A stretch of DNA of 5,390 bases from Mesotoga sp. (GTDB taxonomy: Bacteria > Thermotogota > Thermotogae > Petrotogales > Kosmotogaceae): assembly GCA_011620045.1 (NCBI GenBank), contig WOZY01000022.1, positions 1 through 5,390 of the forward strand, in the 5' to 3' direction. Shown one piece after another: positions 1-5,390 of this stretch (positions within the stretch are counted from its first letter, which is position 1; every line of letters begins with the position of its first letter). The translations under genes and the position numbers were made by a program. Under the pieces are notes generated by a model that worked only from the letters and a program-made list of their open reading frames with translations, ran no database searches and was not told the origin of the DNA.

Positions 1-184
1 TAAGATGACCAGCATGATTGTCGTCTTGGATCCACAAGGAAGCTTTCTTTATGAATGGGGCGGCTCTGGAGCAACTGATGGTCAATTTTCGAAACCAATT
101 GATATATCTATCGACACCGTTGGACATGTTTTTGTTCTTGAGCAGTCGGGCAACAGGATTCAGAGGTTCAGCATAGCTAACTGA
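1..184 (+). CDS. NHL-repeat beta-propeller protein, C-terminal fragment (5' end outside window)
   Basis: Only the last 60 residues are visible; codons are in frame from base 2 and end at TGA 182-184. The fragment holds the end of one blade (an MIVVLDPQG strand, then EWGGSG) and one complete NHL unit with the family signature: G-x-F-x-x-P, then I-D-x-x-G-x-V-F-V, then GNRIQRF. The chain stops four residues after the last unit, as expected when the final blade closes the propeller. NHL propellers are usually protein-, ligand- or surface-binding scaffolds and are often exported; no catalytic role can be inferred from this piece. The next gene starts 68 bases downstream on the same strand with no hairpin between, so the two may be co-transcribed. 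Confident as an NHL family member; its substrate and localisation are unknown. Confidence 0.8.
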   Translation, partial: KMTSMIVVLDPQGSFLYEWGGSGATDGQFSKPIDISIDTVGHVFVLEQSGNRIQRFSIAN

Positions 185-240
185 TACTACTTCTAGCAAC
201 TAAGTGCAAGAAATCACCGTGGAACAAGTCGAAAGGAAAA

Positions 241-245
241 GGGGG
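241..245 (+). promoter_or_regulatory. Ribosome binding site of the three-repeat exported protein
   Basis: GGGGG lies seven bases before the ATG at 253, inside a purine-rich run (AAAGGAAAAGGGGG). It can pair with the CCUCC anti-Shine-Dalgarno through one G-U wobble, and it supports the ATG at 253 as the start. Confidence 0.55.
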
Positions 246-252
246 CTGATTT

Positions 253-1239
253 ATGAAGAAGTTTATGGTTATATTGCTACTGGCTGTGTTGATTTCGAGT
301 TTTGCACATTCACAGAGACTTCTGCCGCAGGACAGCGCCAGATTCATCAGCATCGTGACAGAGGGTGCTTTCAACAACTTCCCGGACAAGCTTATTGGAG
401 AGTCATTCGATTCATTCTTCGAGGTAACGAGGTGGAAGTACTCTAGAGTAGGCGGTGAGAACTTCGTGGAATTCACCGGAAGTTTCTCCGATGAAAACAA
501 CGAAACTACCACAGTTACAATGCGTTTTTCGGTAAAAGAAGAGGACTCGACTTTCCTGATGGACTACTGGGATATTAATGGGGTCCCACAAGACAACGCC
601 AATCAATTTGCTTTCCTTGAGAGGATCTTCCTTCCTGATAGAGCGGATGCGGCGATTTCGATCGTCAAAGACGGGTACTTCTATGACTTTCCAGACAAGA
701 TCATCGGAGAATCATTCGGCGTCTTTTTCATCGATAGTTACTGGGATTACTTCGTTTCTTCAGACAATCTTGATGTTGTAGAATTTGTGGGATCATTCTA
801 CAATGAAAAAGGATTGGCGCAAGCGGTTTTTCAGTTTGTGGTTGACGTCGAGCAGAGAACATTCGAAATCGAGTATCTGGGAATCGACGATGTTACTCAG
901 GATGAGACATTGATTGACACTATGCTGAATTCGATCTTCGCAACCAAGATCGCAGAAGTCAAGAATTCTTATTTCGACGTTTACTACAACTGGATGACTC
1001 TGGGAGAAGCTTTCGATGGCTTTTTTTATGACGCATACTGGGACTACTTCGTCTCTACCGATGATCTTGACATCGTGGAGTTTCACGGGAGTTTCGATCT
1101 CGGAGGTATTCCAGCAGAAGTATTCGTCCAATTTGAAGTGTATGATGATGGAAGCTTCGATCTCTATTACTGGGAAATCGACGGGTACTATGAAAGCGTA
1201 AATGCATTCTATTTGCTTCTTGAACTGATTTACTATTGA
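253..1239 (+). CDS. Exported protein with three tandem ~100-residue domains of unknown function
   Basis: The 328-residue product begins with a typical signal peptide: MKK, a hydrophobic core to about residue 17, and likely cleavage after AHS at residue 20. There is no lipobox cysteine and no second membrane segment, so it should be periplasmic or surface-located. The rest is three copies of one domain at about residues 27-129, 130-229 and 230-328. Each has the order I-x-x-V-K-x-x-Y-F, then IGESF-x-x-FF, then W-x-YF, VVEF-x-G-SF, a beta strand ending QF-x-V, an F-x-(I/L)-x-Y strand, I-(N/D)-G, and a hydrophobic helix ending in IF/IY. I recall similar single domains at the C-terminus of zinc-ribbon proteins of Firmicutes, but cannot name a family with certainty. 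The chain is acidic and very rich in aromatics. No catalytic motif is visible. Copies 2 and 3 are closest. A strong terminator follows six bases after the stop. Confidence 0.85.
   Translation: MKKFMVILLLAVLISSFAHSQRLLPQDSARFISIVTEGAFNNFPDKLIGESFDSFFEVTRWKYSRVGGENFVEFTGSFSDENNETTTVTMRFSVKEEDSTFLMDYWDINGVPQDNANQFAFLERIFLPDRADAAISIVKDGYFYDFPDKIIGESFGVFFIDSYWDYFVSSDNLDVVEFVGSFYNEKGLAQAVFQFVVDVEQRTFEIEYLGIDDVTQDETLIDTMLNSIFATKIAEVKNSYFDVYYNWMTLGEAFDGFFYDAYWDYFVSTDDLDIVEFHGSFDLGGIPAEVFVQFEVYDDGSFDLYYWEIDGYYESVNAFYLLLELIYY
331..1236 (+). repeat. Three tandem coding repeats of about 300 bases
   Basis: The units span about 331-639, 640-939 and 940-1236. The best-conserved positions are IGESF/LGEAF at residues 48-52, 151-155 and 250-254, and the tryptophan followed by an aromatic at residues 61, 164 and 263. 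Units 2 and 3 share YWDYFVS followed by D-x-LD-(V/I)-VEF, so they come from a later duplication than unit 1. The boundaries are approximate because no linker separates the units. Confidence 0.8.
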
Positions 1240-1245
1240 TGCTCC

Positions 1246-1275
1246 AGAATAGGAGGCCCTCGGGCCTTCTATTCT
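1246..1275 (+). terminator. Rho-independent terminator after the three-repeat protein
   Basis: The left arm AGAATAGGAGGCCC (1246-1259) pairs with the right arm GGGCCTTCTATTCT (1262-1275) with a single G-U wobble. The physical loop is probably the tetraloop CTCG closed by C-G. A short T-rich tail (TTTACC) follows. It begins six bases after the stop codon. It should isolate the upstream gene from the b5-domain gene, which would then need its own promoter. Confidence 0.85.
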
Positions 1276-1493
1276 TTACCGAAATGCTCGGGAAATCTCT
1301 CCCTGTATACAACGGTTACGTATAAACAGAACTGAACTCAACTGTCTCGCTCGAGTTCTTCTCTTCGGCTGAACACTCATTATGGCATCTTTTAGACCAG
1401 CAATCGCTGATTTTGTACTTTCAAGTATATTCTGGCGGTCTTATGAAGAGATAACACTCATTAACTTCCGTTCAGCTACCACGACAGATTGAA
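1276..1493 (+). other. Non-coding gap upstream of the b5-domain gene, with an 11-base direct repeat
   Basis: Because the terminator precedes it, this gap should contain the promoter of the 1507 gene, but I see no convincing -35/-10 pair. TATATT near 1427 lacks a proper -35 box, and TTTCAA-17-TATGAA is only a weak match. The one clear structure is an exact direct repeat, AACACTCATTA, at 1372-1382 and 1453-1463. No RNA gene or convincing protein-coding frame is present. Confidence 0.4.
1372..1463 (+). repeat. Direct repeat pair AACACTCATTA, starts 81 bases apart
   Basis: The exact 11-mer occurs at 1372-1382 and at 1453-1463, the second copy 43 bases before the start codon. The flanks differ (GGCTG before the first copy, AGAT before the second). 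Two exact 11-base copies in roughly 230 bases are unlikely by chance. They could be paired operator sites, but the match to the 5' untranslated region is the only evidence. Confidence 0.45.
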
Positions 1494-1500
1494 GAGGAGG
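1494..1500 (+). promoter_or_regulatory. Ribosome binding site that fixes the b5-domain gene start at 1507
   Basis: GAGGAGG lies six bases (TTTACT) before the ATG at 1507, a near-perfect Shine-Dalgarno match at ideal spacing. It lies downstream of the possible in-frame TTG at 1489, which itself has no such site, so translation should begin at 1507. Confidence 0.9.
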
Positions 1501-1506
1501 TTTACT

Positions 1507-2514
1507 ATGAGAAAAGATTTTTTGATTTGCGCATTTTCAGTTCTGATTTTTCTCACCTTAGGATCGATCTCCTTAGCCGGACTTGAAGATGTTACTCTTA
1601 ATGATCTTGACCTTCAAACGTTTTCGACAATTGAGCCGATGTTTACAATCACAGCATTATCGAGATTCGATGGAAAGTCCGGCAATTCAGCTTACGTTTC
1701 GGTAGAAGGAGAAATCTTTGACCTATCATCTTTGCGTCTCTGGGCTACCGGCAACCACTTGGCACTCCATTCTTCCGGCCAGGAACTGACCTATGAGCTC
1801 AAAACACTCTCTCCTCATAAGGAGGCGAAAACCGCCGATATCAAACCGGTAGGATTGCTGATTGTGACTCTTGAAGAACTTGAGAGTTACGACGGCAAGG
1901 ACGGGAAAAAGAGCTACGTAGCAGTAGAGGGCAAGGTCTATGACTTTTCCAGACTCAACAGGTGGCCGAGCGGCTCCCACCAACGCGGTATGCATCTCGC
2001 CGGAAACGAGTTAACCTCCGAATTGCTGAAAGACTCTCCACATGGTGTCTGTAAGATTTCGGGAGTCGATGCGATTGCCTTGCTTGGAGTCACACTTGAT
2101 GAACTCAAGGAAATGGACGGGCAAGACGGCAGAAAAGTATACGTGTCCGTGGAAGGGAAAGTCTACGACGTCTCTGAGCTATCCTTCTGGCGGAATGGTT
2201 CTCATCAGGGCGATCTCCATCTCGCCGGCAACGATCTCACAAAGGAAATTCTCACCGACTCTCCTCATGGGTTAGCCACACTTGACAGAGCCTATCTGGT
2301 AGGGCTTCTGGTATTTACTCGCGAACAGCTTGCCCGATTCAACGGGATAGCTGAAAGCAAGAGGTACGTAGCATACGATGGTACAGTTTTCAATGTCTCC
2401 GACTTGGAACTCTGGGAACTGGACTCCGGGGTGGAGCTGAGAGGTGAAGAGGATGATACAGAGATCGAGCGACTTCAGCAGACAATTAAAGTCGGCTACC
2501 TTGTCAATAACTGA
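1507..2514 (+). CDS. Exported protein with four tandem cytochrome b5-like heme/steroid-binding domains
   Basis: The 335-residue product has a signal peptide (MRKD, hydrophobic core, likely cleavage after SLA at residue 24) and no other membrane segment. A short linker leads to four copies of the short bacterial b5-like domain, at about residues 47-118, 119-193, 194-267 and 268-333. Each follows the pattern (V/F)T-x-x-x-L-x-x-(F/Y/M)-(D/N)-G, then YV-(S/A)-V-E-G-x-(V/I)-(F/Y)-D, W-x-x-G-x-H, LH-x-(A/S)-G-x-(D/E)-LT, SPHG, and a final VGLL-like strand. By analogy with b5 the axial heme ligands would be the GSH and SPH histidines: H84/H104, H158/H179 and H233/H254. Copy 1 has SPHK instead of SPHG. 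Copy 4 has no histidine at all. The related MAPR proteins bind heme through other residues or bind steroids, so heme binding is inference. The fold assignment is firm; the function is unknown. Confidence 0.88.
   Translation: MRKDFLICAFSVLIFLTLGSISLAGLEDVTLNDLDLQTFSTIEPMFTITALSRFDGKSGNSAYVSVEGEIFDLSSLRLWATGNHLALHSSGQELTYELKTLSPHKEAKTADIKPVGLLIVTLEELESYDGKDGKKSYVAVEGKVYDFSRLNRWPSGSHQRGMHLAGNELTSELLKDSPHGVCKISGVDAIALLGVTLDELKEMDGQDGRKVYVSVEGKVYDVSELSFWRNGSHQGDLHLAGNDLTKEILTDSPHGLATLDRAYLVGLLVFTREQLARFNGIAESKRYVAYDGTVFNVSDLELWELDSGVELRGEEDDTEIERLQQTIKVGYLVNN
1645..2505 (+). repeat. Four tandem coding repeats of b5-like domains, about 200-225 bases each
   Basis: The units lie at about 1645-1860, 1861-2085, 2086-2307 and 2308-2505. 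Units 2 and 3 are most alike: both carry EGKVYD, GSHQ, HLAGN, LT and DSPHG. The EGKVYD segments differ at four of six codons by synonymous changes only, so the duplication is old and the protein sequence is constrained. Unit 4 keeps the N-terminal half (YVAYDGTVFNVSDL) but its ligand half is replaced by an acidic stretch (GEEDDTE). Confidence 0.85.
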
Positions 2515-2522
2515 GCCTAAGA

Positions 2523-2687
2523 TTAATTTTCAGCAAATAATTGGGAGTTTCTGACTTCGATTTGGAAGAGAATCGAAACAGTCTTTCTAGAATTTCGGAT
2601 GAGCATCTCACCATCTGGCTCTATTAGTAGAATGCAGTCGGGATGATAGTAGAAAGGATTTCCGGAAGAGCCGGTTTTCGAGAGCAT
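2523..2687 (-). CDS. Possible small protein of 54 residues, unrecognised
   Basis: On the minus strand an ATG at 2687-2685 opens 54 codons ending in TAA at 2525-2523. The product starts MLSKTGSSGN and contains PFYYHPDCILLIEPDGEML, with alternating hydrophobic and charged residues and codon use like the neighbouring genes. An AGAAGG lies three bases upstream, closer than ideal for a ribosome binding site. The reading frame starts 120 bases after the beta-galactosidase stop on the same strand, and its end lies nine bases from the end of the convergent b5-domain gene. I recognise no family and see no signal peptide. It could be a real small gene, the remnant of a decayed gene, or a chance frame; the last is not excluded at this length. 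Confidence 0.25.
   Translation of the reverse strand: MLSKTGSSGNPFYYHPDCILLIEPDGEMLIRNSRKTVSILFQIEVRNSQLFAEN
2553..2583 (+). terminator. Weak candidate hairpin terminator after the b5-domain gene
   Basis: TTCGATT (2556-2562) pairs with AATCGAA (2571-2577) across an eight-base loop. GAC/GTC pairs (2553-2555 with 2581-2583) extend the stem past a three-base bulge, and TTTCT follows. It sits 38 bases after the stop and is AT-rich, so its termination strength is doubtful. Confidence 0.25.
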
Positions 2688-2772
2688 TTGCCTTCTCTTG
2701 AGCAGAGCTAACTATCTGAATGAAAACAATTGAGAAATGCGGCCTGAAAAACTGCCAGATCCGGTTGCTAGT

Positions 2773-2789
2773 AAAGAAAAGCCAGGCTT
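2773..2789 (-). terminator. Weak candidate terminator after the beta-galactosidase gene
   Basis: Read on the minus strand, AAGC-CTG-GCTT is followed directly by TTCTTT, about 20 bases past the beta-galactosidase stop. The stem has only four pairs, so the T-rich tail is the stronger part of the evidence. If it does not work, transcription would run into the small reading frame at 2687-2523. Confidence 0.22.
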
Positions 2790-2807
2790 GTTCTCTAAGA
2801 GTCCAGG

Positions 2808-4664
2808 TCAGATCTTCCGAACTTCGTATTCTTGGAGGGAATAAGCTTTGCCGTCAACTTCCAGCCTTGTCTTGTGCGAAGACGAATTCAGAAGGATAGT
2901 GTGAGATCCCGTTTTTGTGATCCTACCCAACCCGTCTAATCTCCTTCTGATTCCCGCTTCGACGAGCAGGCTTTCAAGAAACTCCGTCTGGGGAACTGAA
3001 CTCAAGTAGTACTTGTTCACGCTCCTTACCAGGGCGGGATGACCAGGGTATGGCCCGTCAAGGTAGACTCCAAGTATCTCACAGTCGTCCGACGGGAGGA
3101 TCCTTTCTGCAACAAAAGAGCAGGCGAAAGCACGATCAGCGAAAGATATCTTCACTGTCTCTTCAATCCCACCGGCATCACCGACTCGAATGCCAATTAA
3201 TTCCTCTAAAAAGCTGTCTTCGCTTTTCTTGATGAAGTTGTGACCATCTTTTTGATCTGTAAGAGCCGTGAAGAAAACCTTCCCTCTAAACCTCTTCAAC
3301 TCTTCAACGAAACATCGCTCAAGCTTAAGACTCGAAGGAACGAAAGCAAACGAGTACCCTTCCAGCGAGTCTCCGGGAAAAACAAAATCGACGTTGTAGC
3401 CAAGATTCCTTATTGCCCTGTAAACTGGCAGAATCGCATCGAGTAAGAGATCAAATCTGTTGTTGAGATTGTCAGTCTCGTTTATCCAGAAGTTCTCATA
3501 ATCATAATAAATTGCCGCTTCTCTCTGCGGAACGACAGCATCCCAGTTACTCAGTTCCTGAATGACTCTTGAAAAGACCTTTGCACGTTCAGTAGGTTCG
3601 CCGTCATAATCCAGAAGACCTGTGTGAAACTGCTCGGCACCAAATGGCAGTTGCCTGAATCTGAAGATGAGAGATCCGAAAGCACCGTGCGCGAAAGACT
3701 GCTTGACCCAGAATGCCAGTTGATCGGCATTGTGAGAGGAATTTATCGAGCGCCAGTTTACCCTTCCCGGTTGTTGCTCCATCACGAGAAATGGCCGCTT
3801 CTTGAGACAGCGCATCAGGTCATGATTAAGTGCTTGAAGATCCGGGTCATAATCGGCCACAATGTAATTGTCCCAAGATACGAAGTCGATGGAGTCCGAG
3901 AGTTTCTTATAGTCAATTTCAGTGAAATTGACCATAAGATTGTGAGTTATTGGCGCCTCGCTCTTCGTTTCAATGATTTCTCTCTGCAAATTATGATAAT
4001 CTATCACAGAATCTGAAGAAAACCTCCTGTAATCTAGCACCAATGAAGGATTTGGCGATGTCAGAGTTCTTCTGGGCGGGTCTATCTCTTCCCATTCATT
4101 GAAAACCTGACTCCAAAAGACAGTCCCCCAAGCTCTGTTGAGGTTCTCGATGGAACCATACTTTCTCTTAAGCCAGTATCTGAATGAAGCCGCGCAGTCT
4201 TCACAAAAGCAGACCGTCGAATTATGGCATCCGTATTCGTTATCGATTTGCCATGCGACTATCCTGGGGTCTTTCCCAAAGTGGTCTGCAAAAGCCTCGA
4301 CTATTCTTGCCGTTTCCTCGCGATAGATCTTCGAGTTGAAGCAGTAATGCCTGCGACTTCCACTTGCGATCACCAGTCCATTGACATCCTTCTGAAGTAT
4401 CTCGGGATACTTCTTCGTCAGCCATGGTGGGGGCGCACACGTAGGAGTTCCCATAATCACCTTTATTCCTTCTGAATCGAGAAGATCAATCACCTCGTCA
4501 AGAGTGGAAAAATCGATTTCATCTCTTCTTCTTTCGACTACGCTCCAGGAGAACTCTCCTATACGTATCACGTTTAAACCCATTTCCCTCATCATTTTGA
4601 CGTCTTCTTTCCAGCGCTCGCGAGGCCAATGCTCCGGATAGTAAGCTGCTCCAAACCAATTCAT
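2808..4664 (-). CDS. Family GH42 beta-galactosidase
   Basis: The 618-residue enzyme hydrolyses terminal beta-galactose from galactosides; with no signal peptide it should act in the cytoplasm on imported oligosaccharides. The TIM barrel spans about residues 1-375, opening FGAAYYPEHWP, with VIRIGEFSW at 32-40. The acid/base glutamate is E143 in WQIDNEYG and the nucleophile is E296 in FLVMEQQPG, at the spacing known for GH42. C108, C152, C154 and C157 match the four zinc cysteines of the Thermus A4 enzyme. SWDNY (263-267) and FGAEQFHTGLLDYDG (341-355) are further family motifs. The Rossmann-like trimerisation domain covers about 382-560, and a short beta domain ends the chain (from about 575). 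Its length is slightly below the usual 650-690. F336 stands in FRFRQ, where the family usually has a tryptophan. The start overlaps the permease stop as ATGA. The natural substrate (lactose, galactan or another galactoside) cannot be told. Confidence 0.95.
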   Translation of the reverse strand: MNWFGAAYYPEHWPRERWKEDVKMMREMGLNVIRIGEFSWSVVERRRDEIDFSTLDEVIDLLDSEGIKVIMGTPTCAPPPWLTKKYPEILQKDVNGLVIASGSRRHYCFNSKIYREETARIVEAFADHFGKDPRIVAWQIDNEYGCHNSTVCFCEDCAASFRYWLKRKYGSIENLNRAWGTVFWSQVFNEWEEIDPPRRTLTSPNPSLVLDYRRFSSDSVIDYHNLQREIIETKSEAPITHNLMVNFTEIDYKKLSDSIDFVSWDNYIVADYDPDLQALNHDLMRCLKKRPFLVMEQQPGRVNWRSINSSHNADQLAFWVKQSFAHGAFGSLIFRFRQLPFGAEQFHTGLLDYDGEPTERAKVFSRVIQELSNWDAVVPQREAAIYYDYENFWINETDNLNNRFDLLLDAILPVYRAIRNLGYNVDFVFPGDSLEGYSFAFVPSSLKLERCFVEELKRFRGKVFFTALTDQKDGHNFIKKSEDSFLEELIGIRVGDAGGIEETVKISFADRAFACSFVAERILPSDDCEILGVYLDGPYPGHPALVRSVNKYYLSSVPQTEFLESLLVEAGIRRRLDGLGRITKTGSHTILLNSSSHKTRLEVDGKAYSLQEYEVRKI

Positions 4665-5390
4665 CCCTTAACACTCCCGACTGTAAGTCCTTCTATGAAG
4701 TACCTCTGGAAAAGAAGGAATACTACCAGAGGAACAACTGCTGCAATTATAGACCCTGCAGCCATCACATTCCAGCTCGTAATCCATTGACCCTGAAGAT
4801 TGACAAGACCCAAGGTTACCGGCTTGAATCTGTCGCTTTGTATCAGTATTAGAGACCAAAGATAGTCGTTCCATATCCATGTGAACTCGAGAATTCCCAA
4901 AGCTGCCATAGCAGGTACTATGAGAGGCAAAACGATTCTTCTGTATATCAAGAAGTGACCAGCTCCGTCAATCATAGCGGCGTCGAATATACTTGCAGGA
5001 ATTGTCTTCATGAAGTTTCTCAGGAAGAACGTGCAGAAACCAAGCTGAAATGCAATATGAAAGAGAATTACACCGATATAGCTGTCGTAGATTCCGAAAG
5101 AGATCGACATACGATATACAGGTATCAAAAGCATCTGAAAAGGAATCAGCATACCACCGACAAAGATCATCAAGATAGTTTTGGAAAGCCTGAAATCGTA
5201 CCATGCCAGCGCGAATGCACCTAAACTGGAAAGGAACAGAGCGCCAAGAACGGATGGTACTGTAATTATTAAGGTGTTCATGAAGTACCGGCCCATATTC
5301 GCGTCCTGCCAGGCAGTTGCGTAATTCTCGAATCTCAGTTCTTTTGGTGGTTCCCACCATCTTCTTCCCAACATTAGTTCATCCATGCTC
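4661..5390 (-). CDS. Carbohydrate ABC transporter permease, CUT1 (MalG-like) family, N-terminus outside window
   Basis: This is an inner-membrane subunit of a sugar importer that works with a partner permease, a solute-binding protein and an ATPase, none of them in the window. The frame stays open to the window edge, where the codon before the first visible ATG (5386) reads serine. MalG-type proteins have about 270-290 residues and six membrane segments; only five are visible here (counting from that ATG: about 36-60, 70-90, 100-122, 150-172 and 207-227), so about 40 residues including segment 1 are missing. The family's periplasmic motif FENYATAWQDA is at 19-29. The EAA loop that contacts the ATPase is at about 131-154 (SIFDAAMIDGAG ending in RRIVLP, with Asp replacing the usual Glu). 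The chain ends GLTVGSVKG, as is typical for MalG. Coupling to the GH42 gene points to a galactoside as cargo. Confidence 0.93.
   Translation of the reverse strand, partial: SMDELMLGRRWWEPPKELRFENYATAWQDANMGRYFMNTLIITVPSVLGALFLSSLGAFALAWYDFRLSKTILMIFVGGMLIPFQMLLIPVYRMSISFGIYDSYIGVILFHIAFQLGFCTFFLRNFMKTIPASIFDAAMIDGAGHFLIYRRIVLPLIVPAMAALGILEFTWIWNDYLWSLILIQSDRFKPVTLGLVNLQGQWITSWNVMAAGSIIAAVVPLVVFLLFQRYFIEGLTVGSVKG
4674..4678 (-). promoter_or_regulatory. Ribosome binding site of the beta-galactosidase inside the permease gene
   Basis: Read on the minus strand, GGGAG lies nine bases before the ATG at 4664, within the last codons of the permease. With the ATGA stop/start overlap (4664-4661) it indicates translational coupling of the two genes. 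Confidence 0.6.

Noticed and set aside
204..446. An 80-codon plus-strand frame overlapping the start of the three-repeat protein
   Set aside because: It overlaps a gene with a clear signal peptide and repeats, has no good ribosome binding site, and its product looks like an out-of-frame translation.
1368..1476. Inverted repeat GCTGAAC / GTTCAGC across the gap before the b5-domain gene
   Set aside because: Seven-base inverted matches about 100 bases apart are expected by chance in a gap of this size.
1382..1492. A 36-codon plus-strand frame (starting MASFRPAIADF) in the gap before the b5-domain gene
   Set aside because: No ribosome binding site precedes it, it has no run of regulatory codons that would mark a leader peptide, and a frame this short is expected by chance.
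1489..1506. In-frame TTG start six codons upstream of the b5-domain gene's ATG
   Set aside because: The strong GAGGAGG at 1494-1500 lies after this TTG and at ideal spacing to the ATG at 1507, and the added residues (MKRRFT) would only lengthen the signal peptide's charged end.
2662..2678. CCGG-AAGAG-CCGG followed by TTTT as a terminator
   Set aside because: The stem has only four pairs, it lies about 150 bases past the nearest plus-strand stop, and it falls inside the candidate small minus-strand frame.
3624..4016. A 130-codon plus-strand frame opposite the beta-galactosidase
   Set aside because: It lies fully antisense to a well-supported GH42 gene, has no recognisable motif and no ribosome binding site.
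5384..5386. ATG as the true start of the permease
   Set aside because: The frame continues to the window edge, and the expected first membrane segment of a MalG-type permease is missing after this ATG, so the real start is outside the window.

Overview
The window looks like part of the chromosome of a mesophilic to moderately thermophilic member of the Thermotogae, most like Mesotoga or Kosmotoga. This is an inference from mid-range GC, frequent AGA/AGG arginine codons, strong GGAGG ribosome binding sites, and a CUT1 sugar transporter permease next to a family 42 beta-galactosidase. There is no rRNA or other taxonomic marker, so the assignment is tentative.

The left half is read on the plus strand. 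It opens with the last 60 codons of an NHL-repeat (beta-propeller) protein (1-184). An exported 328-residue protein built from three copies of a roughly 100-residue domain of unknown function follows (253-1239), closed by a strong hairpin terminator (1246-1275). After a non-coding gap of about 230 bases comes a second exported protein (1507-2514). It carries four tandem cytochrome b5-like heme/steroid-binding domains, the last of which has lost every candidate heme-ligand histidine. An excellent ribosome binding site places its start at 1507 rather than at an upstream in-frame TTG.

The right half is read on the minus strand and converges on the first. The permease of a CUT1-family carbohydrate ABC transporter (5390-4661, its N-terminus outside the window) overlaps by ATGA with a GH42 beta-galactosidase (4664-2808). 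Together they form the end of a galactoside uptake and hydrolysis operon: the transporter imports a galactose-containing oligosaccharide and the cytoplasmic enzyme removes its terminal galactose. The converging ends are separated by 293 bases (2515-2807). This stretch holds weak hairpins and one unrecognised 54-codon reading frame on the minus strand.

The unusual part is the pair of consecutive exported tandem-repeat proteins, above all the multi-b5-domain protein. Heme proteins of this sort are not a standard part of fermentative Thermotogae physiology, so it may bind heme, bind another ligand, or act as a scaffold.
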